From contig JAFXPY010000014.1 in NCBI GenBank assembly GCA_017527495.1, forward strand, positions 1-64,000: DNA of 64,000 nt, read 5' to 3'. The DNA comes from Paludibacteraceae bacterium. Lineage in GTDB: Bacteria > Bacteroidota > Bacteroidia > Bacteroidales > Paludibacteraceae. The stretch's first letter is position 1, and every line of letters begins with the position of its first letter. Position numbers and translations under genes: made by a program. Of the stretch, positions 55,201-62,869 are shown one piece after another. The notes beneath the pieces are model-generated. The model worked only from the letters and a program-made list of their open reading frames with translations. It did no database searches and had not been told where the DNA came from.

Positions 55201-55589
55201 ATACTTATGCCTTGTGAGAGGCTGAGCTCTGTTTCTGCAATATCGCCTAATTTTCCGTCATTGCCTACTTTGAGCACAAGCTTTTTTGCCAAAGCTGTTA
55301 TTGTCCAAAAAAGGAAAAGAATGGTGAAAGCAGAGCATAATGCCGACATGGCATTGACCATCATTGCCACCTTGTCCGGACTGCCTGCAAAGAGACTGAA
55401 GAAATGGGCTGTGAGCATAAAGAATGGTGCTCCGGGCGGATGCCCTACATCAAGACGATATGCTGTTGAAATAAACTCACCGCAGTCCCAAAAACTTGCA
55501 GTGGGTTCGATAGTCATCAAATACGTGTAGGCTGCCACGGCAAATGCCAACCAGCCCAACACTGTATTCCATAGTTTAAATCGTTTCAT
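52296..55589 (-). CDS. DUF2723 membrane protein (GT-C-like glycosyltransferase family)
   Basis: A 1097-residue protein. The first 600 or so residues hold about a dozen hydrophobic helices, beginning with the DUF2723 signature PTASFWDCGEFISTAYRLDV (about 30-49) and HPPGAPFFMLTAHFF. The acidic residues of the first periplasmic loop are what the GT-C fold uses to bind lipid-linked sugar donors. The C-terminal 450 residues are soluble, with TPR-like helices near the end (about 985-1090). DUF2723 is widespread in Bacteroidota, and a role in protein glycosylation has been proposed; the acceptor is not known here. The length is typical of the family. Confidence 0.88.
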   Translation of the reverse strand: MKRFKLWNTVLGWLAFAVAAYTYLMTIEPTASFWDCGEFISTAYRLDVGHPPGAPFFMLTAHFFSLFAGSPDKVAMMVNAMSALCSAFTILFLFWTITALAKKLVLKVGNDGKLGDIAETELSLSQGISILAAGLVGALAYTFSDTFWFSAVEGEVYAYSSLFTAVVFWCIMKWDEVADDAGSDRWLILIAYLMGLSIGVHLLNLLTIPAIVAVYYFKRYQPTVKGFIAAMLVSVVILAVVLYGMIPGFVLVAGWFELLFVNGLGMPFNTGLFVYIALTIAAIAWAVYETYTEKNAIRQIISTVLVVAIVGIPFFGESVFGGILITACLTAGLFYLNNKGQLDSRILNTGVLMIAVMLIGYSTYATIVIRSSAKPSMDQNGPDNVFALKSYLNREQYGDRPLLYGATFNSPVSLRIEGNMCIPEEKIGGNLYAPAPKTSDNQKDEYIVTGKRTKYIMDPKFNMLFPRMYSTQDSHKKAYEVWGKLDSKKKFGETISYDYCGQRRTAVKPTFAENMKFFFSYQCNYMYWRYFMWNFSGRQNDIQGYGEIDKGNWITGIPFIDNALVGDQTNLPDSLKNNKGHNVYYMLPLLLGLIGIAFQLGRKERGLQNFSITFLLFFLTGLAIVVYLNQTPYQPRERDYAYAGSFYAFCIWIGLGVMALIEWINEYLKNEKVKSAVATCLCILCLGVPALMAQQNWDDHDRSGRYVCRDFGGNYLTSCKKNAILFSNGDNDTFPLWYNQEVEGFRTDVRVCNLSYVQTDWYISQMKRPYFESEACPISWQPMDYLSGTNEVVAVDTKNNQPATVKDAFAFMLSNDPRTKRNDDNYIPTQNIFVPVSADVVLNSPAFKDAQGNCRYDTAQLAQRVNIKTGSRLTKSDMMQIEMLSTNNWQRPMYYCVTVGNSYYHGLEPYFELTGMAYQITPVRSADGQPRVNIEETYDNMMHKFRYGNVAMQGIYLEENTLRMCRTHRMMFSQLAEALYNQHDTVRALEVLDYAEQVLPGYNVSYDYTSANMAVLYYRLGQREKGNKILDGVAENCRQFLRWAIDLTPEQRRSCQSTINHDLAVLNFVINSANRNNDKELTDKYEAEFVRYQSLMK

Positions 55590-55677
55590 TTATGTTTTGT
55601 TTTGTGAATGTTTGTTACTTCGTGTTGGTAAGTGAATGTTGGTTACTTCACTTTTCAATTTTCACTTTCCCTTCTAT
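55590..55677 (+). repeat. Short low-complexity spacer with repeated GTGAATGT and CACTTTT units
   Basis: The gap between the DUF2723 and nitroreductase genes has two copies of GTGAATGTT(G)GTTACTTC and then CACTTTTCAATTTTCACTTT. It belongs with the other CT-rich gene-end repeats. No promoter box is seen. Confidence 0.6.
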
Positions 55678-56304
55678 CTACTCAAATTTATTGTAAAATA
55701 TCTTTTCGGTGTTCCATTTGTCTTTTGGTTCGGGGTCCTCAGCGGGGTAACCTATTGTGATAATACACAATGGGTGAAGGTTTTCCGGGATGTTGAGTAT
55801 CTGACGCGCGATGTCGCTACGATGGTCGTCTTCGCTTGTAACCGTGAGGGCTGACCATACCGCTCCTAAGCCTAAGCTATGGGCTGCAAGGAGGATATTC
55901 TCAGTTGCAGCAGAGCAGTCTTGAATCCAGAAATCGCGTGCAGCACCTTCAAGTGTGTTGTTGAAATCGCCGCATGGTATGATGCCGAGGGTGGCGTTGT
56001 TGGCAAGACGACTTGCCGGCAGGCTGTCGCCAAGTTGTTTGATTAGTGTGGCGTCGTCAACAACGATAAAAGCCCAAGGCTGTTTATTGACAGCTGATGG
56101 AGCAGCAAAACCGGCACGGAGCAGTTGCTCAACCATTTCTGCAGGAACAGTGTCGCCTGTGAAATGACGCACACTCTTGCGTGTTAGGATATTATCCATT
56201 ACAGCGGCTTGATTATTCGATTCTTTGTTTTCCATATTGTCTTGTTTGTTGCAGCAACCTATCAGAGTAAGTAATGCCGCTGTGAATACTAATACTTTTT
56301 TCAT
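55678..56304 (-). CDS. Nitroreductase family protein with a lipoprotein signal
   Basis: A 208-residue flavoprotein of the nitroreductase fold. The FMN-binding start is LTRKSVRHFTGDTVP (about 41-55), then AAPSAVNKQPWAFIVVDD (about 72-89) and SLGLGAVWSALT (about 146-157). Unlike cytoplasmic NfsB-type enzymes it begins with a lipoprotein signal (TLIGCC, Cys17), which would place it outside the cytoplasm. Electron donors there are unclear, since NAD(P)H is absent. It has its own promoter. An export role through the flavin-transfer route used by other extracytoplasmic flavoproteins is possible but not shown. Confidence 0.85.
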   Translation of the reverse strand: MKKVLVFTAALLTLIGCCNKQDNMENKESNNQAAVMDNILTRKSVRHFTGDTVPAEMVEQLLRAGFAAPSAVNKQPWAFIVVDDATLIKQLGDSLPASRLANNATLGIIPCGDFNNTLEGAARDFWIQDCSAATENILLAAHSLGLGAVWSALTVTSEDDHRSDIARQILNIPENLHPLCIITIGYPAEDPEPKDKWNTEKIFYNKFE

Positions 56305-56333
56305 AATCTTTTTGTACTATGTTAATAAGTTTG

Positions 56334-56365
56334 CAAAATTACTATTTTTTCTTAAAATAAGCAAA
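56334..56365 (-). promoter_or_regulatory. Bacteroidota promoter for the nitroreductase gene
   Basis: On the minus strand TTTG (56362-56365), a 20-nt spacer and TAATTTTG (56334-56341), 29 nt before the ATG. Confidence 0.8.
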
Positions 56366-56372
56366 TAATTAG

Positions 56373-57239
56373 TTAGAAAAAGCACGCCAATACAGCCACG
56401 ATTATTGTTGTGAACATAAGTACGGGCATTTGTCGGTCGAGTTTGTTGTCGGGAAGACGCCATACATCAATCAAGTGCCATGTCCAAAACGGAATTATGC
56501 AAAGAGTTAGGTAGCGTCCCAAAATGGTGAATATCGTCAAACATCCAACAATGAGAAATGTGTGATATATCTTTCCGCCTGTTTTGCCAAGTCGTCCGGC
56601 GAAGGTGTGCTTGCCATGTTGCCGGTCGTTGTCCATGTCGCGTATGTTGTTGAGGTTGAGCACGCCTACAATAGGCAGAGCCAAAGCCACTGCCGACCAT
56701 GCCACTTGCCATGTCATGGTTTGAGTTTGGAGGTAGTAACTGCCCATTGTGCTGAGCAATCCGAAAAAGAGGAATACACCGAGGTCGCCTAAGCCTTTGT
56801 AGCCGTAGTTGTGTTTGCCGAGTGTGTAGGTCATTGCACCAACAATAGCAAAGGCTCCCAGAGCAAGAAATATGATACTTTGAAGTTGCAGAAGCGTGCC
56901 GAAAGCAGTCCATACAAGGGCAGTACCAAAAATAATACAAAGTCCTACGAATATTCCTATGAGGTGTCGCATCTCGTTTTCTGTGATGGCTCCGGTCTGT
57001 AGTCCGTAAGCAACGCGAGCTTGTTGATTATCGTCAGTGCCATGTTGGGCATCGCCAAGCTCATTAGATAAGTTGCTCAAGATTTGAAGACTGAGAGTGG
57101 TAAGGATAGCAAGAGAAAAGACAATCCAAAAATGTGGTTTGTCGGCGCACAAAGAATATGCCGTCCCGCTACCTAAAATAATGCCCGACATCGACAATGG
57201 CAATGTCCGAAGGCGAAAAGATTGTATGTATTTGTTCAT
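56373..57239 (-). CDS. menA: 1,4-dihydroxy-2-naphthoate polyprenyltransferase
   Basis: MenA attaches the isoprenoid tail in menaquinone synthesis. The 288-residue membrane protein has about eight helices, the prenyl-diphosphate motif SNLSNELGDAQHGTDD (about 61-76, the UbiA-type N-x-x-x-D aspartate region) and the second Asp motif NNIRDMDND (about 197-205). It is the last gene of a minus-strand run that also contains menG, so two menaquinone steps are encoded together, implying anaerobic or microaerobic respiration such as fumarate reduction. Confidence 0.93.
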   Translation of the reverse strand: MNKYIQSFRLRTLPLSMSGIILGSGTAYSLCADKPHFWIVFSLAILTTLSLQILSNLSNELGDAQHGTDDNQQARVAYGLQTGAITENEMRHLIGIFVGLCIIFGTALVWTAFGTLLQLQSIIFLALGAFAIVGAMTYTLGKHNYGYKGLGDLGVFLFFGLLSTMGSYYLQTQTMTWQVAWSAVALALPIVGVLNLNNIRDMDNDRQHGKHTFAGRLGKTGGKIYHTFLIVGCLTIFTILGRYLTLCIIPFWTWHLIDVWRLPDNKLDRQMPVLMFTTIIVAVLACFF

Positions 57240-57240
57240 A

Positions 57241-57345
57241 ACAAAGTATATGTTGTTGAGCTTTGCTGTTGTTGAGCTTCGCTGTTTGTCAGCTTCGCTG
57301 TTTGTGTGTTAGATCTCTAACATCTAATAGGCGAAGCCGGTCTTC
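57241..57345 (+). repeat. Tandem repeat between menA and tex
   Basis: Two to three units of GTTGAGCTTTGCTGTT, GTTGAGCTTCGCTGTT and GTCAGCTTCGCTGTTT, followed by GTGTTAGATCTCTAACATC, a short inverted repeat. The GCTTYGCTGTT core and the GTGTTAGA...TCTCT block also occur together near 62.1 kb. Confidence 0.8.
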
Positions 57346-57356
57346 TATCTTACTTC

Positions 57357-59459
57357 TTATATCAACGCTAACTGTATTCTGCTGCGTGGTATATCAATAT
57401 TCAGCACTTGTACGCGTATGTGTTGGTGGAGTTTGAGTACTTCTTGAGGGTTGTTGATTCGTTTGCCGAAGTGTTTGCCCAATTCAGAGACATGTATTAG
57501 TCCGTCTTTATGTACTCCGATATCAACAAATGCTCCGAAGACACTTATGTTAGTTACAATTCCGGGTAGTTCCATTCCGATTTGTAAGTCGTTGATGGTG
57601 TGTATGTTTTCGTCGAAATGGAATTCATCAATTTGTGTTCGTGGGTCGCGTCCCGGTCGTGCCAGCTCGTCCATTATATCGTTCAGGGTGGGCATGCCTA
57701 CTTTTTCTGTTACGTATTTATTTAAGTCAATATGTGCTCTAATCTGTCCATTGCTGATTAGGTCGGCGACGGTGCAATTCTGGTCTTTTGCCATTTGTTC
57801 AACCACAGCATAACTCTCCGGATGTACAGCACTATTGTCTAAGGGGTTGTCGCCTTTCAGACGCAAAAAACCTGCTGCTTGTTCGAAAGTCTTTGCTCCC
57901 ATTTTAGGTACTTGCAATAGGGCTTGGCGGCTCGGAAAGGCTCCATGTTCGGAGCGATAATCTACTATGTTTTGAGCCAAAACGGGTCCTAAGCCGGAGA
58001 TATAAGTCAGCAGGTGTTTGCTTGCCGTATTGACATCCACTCCCACAAAATTGACTACGCTTTCCACTGTTTGTTGCAAGCTGTTGCGCAATCGAGTTTG
58101 GTCAACATCATGCTGATATTGTCCAACGCCGATTGATTTAGGGTCTATCTTGACGAGTTCGGCAAGCGGGTCGATGAGTCGGCGGCCTATGCTGACAGCT
58201 CCGCGAACCGTAACGTCTTCATCCGGAAATTCTTCACGTGCTATTTTACTCGCACTATACACTGATGCACCCGCTTCACTGACAACGTATATCTTAGGTC
58301 TATTTTTTTCCGGTAGGCAGTCAACAATAGCTCTTACCATTTGTTCTGTTTCTCGACTTGCAGTGCCGTTGCCAATGGCTATTGCTTCAATGTTGTATTT
58401 TCCGATGAGGTTGTTAAGTTCGTCGGCTGATTCTATGTTGTGGTGGTATATTACAGTGTGCGCTACGAGGTCGCCTTGTTCGTTGATAACCACAGTCTTG
58501 CATCCGGTGCGAAATCCCGGGTCGATGGCTAAAACGCGTTTTGCCCCCAATGGGCTGCTGAGCAGGAGTTGGCGCAGGTTGTCGGCAAAGACTTGTATGG
58601 CTTCGGTGTCGGCTTTTTCTTTGCTTGAGGCTGCAAACTCTGTCTCTATGCTTGGCTTTAGAAGTCGTTTGTAGGAGTCGTCGATAGCAAGTGCCACTTG
58701 TTCGGACGCATTGCTATGTCCTTTGAGCCATATATGATTGAGTTTTTCGATGGCTTTTTCTTCGTTGCAAGAAATGTCAACACGAATAAAGCCTTCTGAT
58801 TCGGCTCGTCGGATGGCGAGAAGTTGGTGGCTGCGTATGTGTTTGAGCGGAACACGCATTGCAAAATAGTCTTTGTAGTGCAGTGCTTGTTGTCGTTCTT
58901 CTTGTGTTTTTTGCTTAATTTCTTTTGTGGTGAGCATTGCTGTGTAGGTAAATTCTCGTCTGATGGCATTACGGCTTCGTTCGTCTTCTGCCACTCGTTG
59001 TGCAATGATGTCGCGTGCTCCCTGCAGGTCGTCCTCGTTGTCGGGCAGTTGCATAGGGTATTGTTTTAGTATTTTTTCGGCCAAAGGCAGTAGCCCGCGT
59101 TCGATGGCCATGTCGGCGCGTGTTTTGCGGTGTGGCTTGTAGGGTAGGTAGATATCTTCAAGTTCAATAGCGTCCCAGCAGTTGTCTATCTTGTCGAAAA
59201 GGGCATCGTCGTCAATACCTAATTCGTCTAAGCGGGCAAAGATTGTTTCTTTGCGTTTGTTGAGTTCTTGCAGTCGCAGGTAGAGTGATTGAATGTCCAA
59301 TATCTGCACTTCATTCAAGCTTCCTGTCATCTCTTTGCGATAGCGTGAGATGAAAGGTACTGTGGCTTTTTCGTCGAGCAAACGCAGTGTGGCTTCCACT
59401 TGTTGCAATGAAAGATTCAGTCTTGGACCTATGATAGAGGCGTAATCGGTTTGTTTCAT
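57357..59459 (-). CDS. tex: Tex family RNA-binding transcription accessory protein
   Basis: Tex is a multi-domain nucleic-acid-binding protein linked to transcription; its mechanism is not settled. The 700 residues show the N-terminal helical Tex region, a YqgF/RNase H-like domain (KRVLAIDPGFRTGCKTVV, about 312-330), a helix-hairpin-helix pair (about 470-540: LTYISGLGPVLAQNIV, LLQVPKMGAKTFEQAAG) and a C-terminal S1 domain (about 620-700: GMELPGIVTNISVFGAFVDI). It is slightly shorter than many homologues because it ends right after the S1 domain, without the basic tail. Confidence 0.94.
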   Translation of the reverse strand: MKQTDYASIIGPRLNLSLQQVEATLRLLDEKATVPFISRYRKEMTGSLNEVQILDIQSLYLRLQELNKRKETIFARLDELGIDDDALFDKIDNCWDAIELEDIYLPYKPHRKTRADMAIERGLLPLAEKILKQYPMQLPDNEDDLQGARDIIAQRVAEDERSRNAIRREFTYTAMLTTKEIKQKTQEERQQALHYKDYFAMRVPLKHIRSHQLLAIRRAESEGFIRVDISCNEEKAIEKLNHIWLKGHSNASEQVALAIDDSYKRLLKPSIETEFAASSKEKADTEAIQVFADNLRQLLLSSPLGAKRVLAIDPGFRTGCKTVVINEQGDLVAHTVIYHHNIESADELNNLIGKYNIEAIAIGNGTASRETEQMVRAIVDCLPEKNRPKIYVVSEAGASVYSASKIAREEFPDEDVTVRGAVSIGRRLIDPLAELVKIDPKSIGVGQYQHDVDQTRLRNSLQQTVESVVNFVGVDVNTASKHLLTYISGLGPVLAQNIVDYRSEHGAFPSRQALLQVPKMGAKTFEQAAGFLRLKGDNPLDNSAVHPESYAVVEQMAKDQNCTVADLISNGQIRAHIDLNKYVTEKVGMPTLNDIMDELARPGRDPRTQIDEFHFDENIHTINDLQIGMELPGIVTNISVFGAFVDIGVHKDGLIHVSELGKHFGKRINNPQEVLKLHQHIRVQVLNIDIPRSRIQLALI

Positions 59460-59480
59460 TTCTGTTTGTAGCTTAGATTG

Positions 59481-60167
59481 TTATTTTTCAGCATAGTATG
59501 CAATAGCAATGCCCAAGGTCATTACTTTGAAATGTTTAGGTGTGAAACCGGCATCGGATAGTTCTTGCATAAAGAGTTGCCGTTGTGGAAATTGTTTGAC
59601 GCTATTGTAGAAATACTCGTATGGTGCTTTATCGCCAGACATAAGTTTGCCTATATGAGGCAAAATATGTTTGAAATAGAAATTGTAGAGTTGTTTTATG
59701 ATAGGCATTTGCGGCATGGCAAATTCAAGTATCATGAGTTGTCCGCCTGTTTTCAAAACTCTGTACATCTCTTTGAGGCCTTCTTTGCGTTTGGTGAAGT
59801 TCCTGACTCCAAAGGCGCATGTAATGCAGTCGAAACTATTGTCGGCAAACGACATTGCAGAGCAGTCTTCTATTGTCATCTCGATTTGTTGTGAGAAATG
59901 TTTGCTTTCAATTTTTTTTCTGCCTACGGCTATCATGCCTTCGGATATATCAGTGCCGGTTACATGTGCTGCTCCTTGTTTGATAAGCTCTATTGACAAA
60001 TCGCCTGTTCCGCATGCCACATCGAGTACTTTGGCGTTTTTTAGACCAACAATGTGGCGCAAACTTTTTTTGCGCCACATACGGTCTATACCCAATGAGA
60101 GGGTATGGTTGAATTTATCGTAAGAGTTTGATATAGAATCAAAAAGAGATGCTTTTTTGTCGGTCAT
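59481..60167 (-). CDS. menG: Demethylmenaquinone methyltransferase
   Basis: Last step of menaquinone synthesis (MenG/UbiE). The 228 residues contain the family start FDSISNSYDKFNHTLSLGID, SAM motif I VLDVACGTGDLS (about 46-57), GTDISEGMI (about 71-79) and the UbiE signature CAFGVRNFTKRKEGLKEMYR (about 115-134). It lies 3 bp after the end of the amylase gene and 21 bp before tex, so it is translated from a shared transcript. Ubiquinone synthesis is not expected in this phylum. Confidence 0.95.
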   Translation of the reverse strand: MTDKKASLFDSISNSYDKFNHTLSLGIDRMWRKKSLRHIVGLKNAKVLDVACGTGDLSIELIKQGAAHVTGTDISEGMIAVGRKKIESKHFSQQIEMTIEDCSAMSFADNSFDCITCAFGVRNFTKRKEGLKEMYRVLKTGGQLMILEFAMPQMPIIKQLYNFYFKHILPHIGKLMSGDKAPYEYFYNSVKQFPQRQLFMQELSDAGFTPKHFKVMTLGIAIAYYAEK

Positions 60168-60170
60168 TGT

Positions 60171-62039
60171 TTATTTGCTGAATTTAACTACGAGAGCTGA
60201 AAGCGGTTGTGCGACAAGAGGTCTTTGAGTGTCGATAGGGTCGCCGGTAAGGATGTCAACACCGCTTTTGTTGTATTTGCTCAGTATCTCGGTGTAGTGG
60301 TCCCATGGAATGTTACGCTCCTGTTCGGCTCCGTTGAGGAATACGAATATTGTTTCGTTGTCGTTATAGCGGAAAAAGGCATAGGTGTTGTCGCGTCCGA
60401 GGAAATGAAGTGTTTTGCCGTTGTGGATGACCGGTTCTGTCTTACGCCAGTTGTAGAGTAGTCGGGTGTATTCGAGCAAGTCTTGTTGTTCGGGTGTCAG
60501 AGTTGAGAAGTCTGCCGGTATCATTTGGCGCAATCCGCTATGTCCTTTACTCAGGTCGGCTGAGCGTTGCCCGTATTCGTCGCCTGAGAATATTTGTGGT
60601 ATGCCTCGCATAGTTGCCACAAGGGTTGTGGCAAGTTTTACGCGACGCAAGTCATTGTCTTTCACGCAGTCGGCTATATGGTCCATGTCGTGATTGCCCA
60701 TAAAGACAAGCATGTTGTTCGGGTCGGCATATTGATAGTCCATAGCCATGGCGTCATATATCTTTGTCATTCCGCCTCCCCAATAGTTGCCGTCGTTTTC
60801 AAGTCCTTGACGCATAGCTTCTTCTACCGGAAAATCCATTACGCAAGGCAGGTTGGAGTTGAATCCGTCAGCATTGTTGGCATTGGCTTGCCAATAGGCT
60901 ATTGCGCTTGCAGGGCGTGTCCAACACTCACCTACAATATTTAGATTTGGATACTCGTTGAGCACCGCTTTGCACCATTCAGACATAGGTTGTTTCTCGT
61001 TGTAGGGGTAGGTGTCGACGCGCAAGCCATCGAGGTCGGCCCATTCAACCCACCATATAGCCCATTGCTTGAAGTATTGGAGCAGGTCAGGGTTGTCAAG
61101 GTTCATGTCGGGCATGTGGGTGTCAAACCAGCCTTCAACATGGTGTTTTAAGTCGTATTGCGAAGCGTTGATATCATAGTTGGCTGTGAATACGTTGTTT
61201 GACCCTGTGAATTCCGGGAATTGGTGTATCCAATCTTGGTATGGCAGGTCTTTTTCCCACCAGTGAGCCAAGCCGCTATGATTTGTTACGATATCCATGA
61301 TTATCTTCAGCCCTTTTTCGTGTGCAATGCTGACCATTTGTTTGTACATATCATTGTCGCCGAAGCGCGGATCGATGCGATAGTAGTCGCCGCAAGCATA
61401 GCCATGATAGCTCCAATCGGGCTCGTTGTCAAGCAAGAGCGGAGTAGGCCAGATAGTTGTAACACCAAGGCTCTTGATATAGTCGAAATGGTCAATAATA
61501 CCTTGAATGTCGCCGCCAAAACGCCCGTCTATATCTCCTTTGACGAAAGGTTCGTCGGTGTCAGGTGTTTCATTGTTGGTAGAGTCACCATCAAAGAAAC
61601 GGTCAGGCATAAGGAGATACATAACATCGGCACTTGTGAAACTCTTGCGTTCTGCCGAACCTTGCCTACGTGGAAGGATGGTGTAAGGTATTTCTATCCT
61701 GCGCTCACCTTTGGTAAGTACGATAGTGAAATTGCCTTCAGCTTGAACGTCTAAGTCAACAAACAAATAGTTTGGACTCTCTGCGTTGTGTTGCGACTTT
61801 ACATTAAGACCTTTTTCGAGCACGCTCACTTGTGCGTCAGCGAGGTCTTCGCCGTTGATCATAAGCGTTAGAGGCAGTTTCATGTCTGTCCACCAGCAAA
61901 GTGGCTCAACATGGTTGATACCTTGTGGAAGAGCGTCAGGGTTGAAGTTGGCCTGTTGTGGAGCAGGACGATTGTCTGTCTGGCATGATACAAACATCAA
62001 TGTCAGCAACATTACTGAAAATAGAAATTTGTTTTTCAT
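60171..62039 (-). CDS. GH13 lipoprotein, SusA-like neopullulanase/cyclomaltodextrinase
   Basis: A 622-residue alpha-glucan hydrolase with a lipoprotein signal (MFVSC, Cys19). An N-terminal beta domain (about 25-125) of the cyclomaltodextrinase type precedes the catalytic barrel. The catalytic residues are the nucleophile Asp in DGLRVDTYPY (about 339-348), the acid Glu in NIVGECWTR (about 373-381) and the Asp in FMGNHDMDHI (about 451-460). A short C-terminal beta domain follows. The family degrades starch-derived oligosaccharides or cyclodextrins in the periplasm. No susC/susD or susR is adjacent, and it heads the run with menG, tex and menA. Confidence 0.92.
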   Translation of the reverse strand: MKNKFLFSVMLLTLMFVSCQTDNRPAPQQANFNPDALPQGINHVEPLCWWTDMKLPLTLMINGEDLADAQVSVLEKGLNVKSQHNAESPNYLFVDLDVQAEGNFTIVLTKGERRIEIPYTILPRRQGSAERKSFTSADVMYLLMPDRFFDGDSTNNETPDTDEPFVKGDIDGRFGGDIQGIIDHFDYIKSLGVTTIWPTPLLLDNEPDWSYHGYACGDYYRIDPRFGDNDMYKQMVSIAHEKGLKIIMDIVTNHSGLAHWWEKDLPYQDWIHQFPEFTGSNNVFTANYDINASQYDLKHHVEGWFDTHMPDMNLDNPDLLQYFKQWAIWWVEWADLDGLRVDTYPYNEKQPMSEWCKAVLNEYPNLNIVGECWTRPASAIAYWQANANNADGFNSNLPCVMDFPVEEAMRQGLENDGNYWGGGMTKIYDAMAMDYQYADPNNMLVFMGNHDMDHIADCVKDNDLRRVKLATTLVATMRGIPQIFSGDEYGQRSADLSKGHSGLRQMIPADFSTLTPEQQDLLEYTRLLYNWRKTEPVIHNGKTLHFLGRDNTYAFFRYNDNETIFVFLNGAEQERNIPWDHYTEILSKYNKSGVDILTGDPIDTQRPLVAQPLSALVVKFSK

Positions 62040-62063
62040 CGGTTTATATGGTTTTAAAATGAA

Positions 62064-62190
62064 TTTTAGACCGCTTTGCTGTTAGATTTTAGACCGCTTT
62101 GCTGTTAGGTGTTAGAGATCTCTCACTTCTCACTTCTAATCTCTCACTTCTAATCTCTCATTTCTAATCTCTTTCACCTTTCACTTTTCC
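62064..62190 (+). repeat. Composite tandem repeat between the amylase and Lrp genes
   Basis: Two exact-phase 23-bp units, TTTTAGACCGCTTTGCTGTT plus AGA/AGG (62064-62086 and 62087-62109), then GTGTTAGAGATCTCTCAC, then several copies of the 14-bp unit AATCTCTCACTTCT seen at 12.7 kb and a run of TTTCACTTTTCCTTTC. It fills the gap up to the Lrp stop codon. Confidence 0.88.
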
Positions 62191-62192
62191 TT

Positions 62193-62648
62193 TCATTCAA
62201 TCGGCAGTGTGCGGCGGATTTTTTGGTCGAGAGAAGTGAGGGTTTCTGTGTTGGCAACTCCATTTATTTCTTGTATCTTTCCATTCAGAAGTTCCATAAG
62301 ATGTGTGTCGTTTTTAGCATACATCTTGATCAACATAGTGTATTCACCAAGTGTATATTGACTCTCAACAACCTCGGGTATTTTCTCGAGTTCAGACAGC
62401 ACTTCTTTGTACATAGAGCCTTTTTCAAGTGTGATACCGATATAAACGCAAATCTCGTAGCCGAGCATTTTGGGATTGACCTGATAGCCGGAACCGATAA
62501 TCACGCCAGTGTCGAACATGCGTTGTACTCGTTGATGAACTGCAGCGCGGGATACTCCACACTCATCGGCCACGTCTTTGAACGGAATACGTGCATTCTG
62601 TGTTATAATTCGCAAGATTTTGCGATCGAGTTCGTCAATTTTTTCCAT
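62193..62648 (-). CDS. Lrp/AsnC family transcriptional regulator
   Basis: A 151-residue regulator with an N-terminal helix-turn-helix (LDRKILRIITQNARIPFKDV, then CGVSRAAVHQRVQRM) and a C-terminal RAM ligand domain (about 70-145: ICVYIGITLEKG, EYTMLIKMYAKNDTHLMELL). The RAM domain binds amino acids and forms octamers. The single gene has its own promoter on the minus strand and is separated from the amylase gene by repeat DNA, so it is probably a stand-alone global or amino-acid-responsive regulator. Its target is unknown. Confidence 0.94.
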   Translation of the reverse strand: MEKIDELDRKILRIITQNARIPFKDVADECGVSRAAVHQRVQRMFDTGVIIGSGYQVNPKMLGYEICVYIGITLEKGSMYKEVLSELEKIPEVVESQYTLGEYTMLIKMYAKNDTHLMELLNGKIQEINGVANTETLTSLDQKIRRTLPIE

Positions 62649-62686
62649 CTTGGTTTGAATAAAAGAAAAGTGTTATTTTTAAATCG

Positions 62687-62718
62687 CAAAATTACTACTT
62701 TTTTATGTAATATTGCAA
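62687..62718 (-). promoter_or_regulatory. Bacteroidota promoter for the Lrp gene
   Basis: On the minus strand TTG (62716-62718), a 21-nt spacer and TAATTTTG (62687-62694), 38 nt before the ATG. It is back to back with the rnpB promoter. Confidence 0.7.
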
Positions 62719-62796
62719 CATTTTTTCATTTTTTTTGAATAAAAAGTAGCAAAGTGTCAAAAAATAGTTTTAGTCAAGCTTTTTTTTAACAAAAAC

Positions 62797-62828
62797 TTTG
62801 CTAAAAAGAATAAAAAATATTAATTTTG
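62797..62828 (+). promoter_or_regulatory. Bacteroidota promoter for rnpB
   Basis: TTTG (62797-62800), a 20-nt spacer and TAATTTTG (62821-62828), about 40 nt before the first paired base of the RNA. Confidence 0.8.
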
Positions 62829-62869
62829 CAAGAATTTAGGTAGGTATGCTTATTTGAGACATAAAAAAT

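Noticed and set aside
58150..58674. A 174-codon open frame on the plus strand
   Set aside because: It is Ser-rich and antisense to tex, which has full domain support.
61221..61754. A 177-codon open frame on the plus strand
   Set aside because: It is antisense to the catalytic barrel of the amylase gene.
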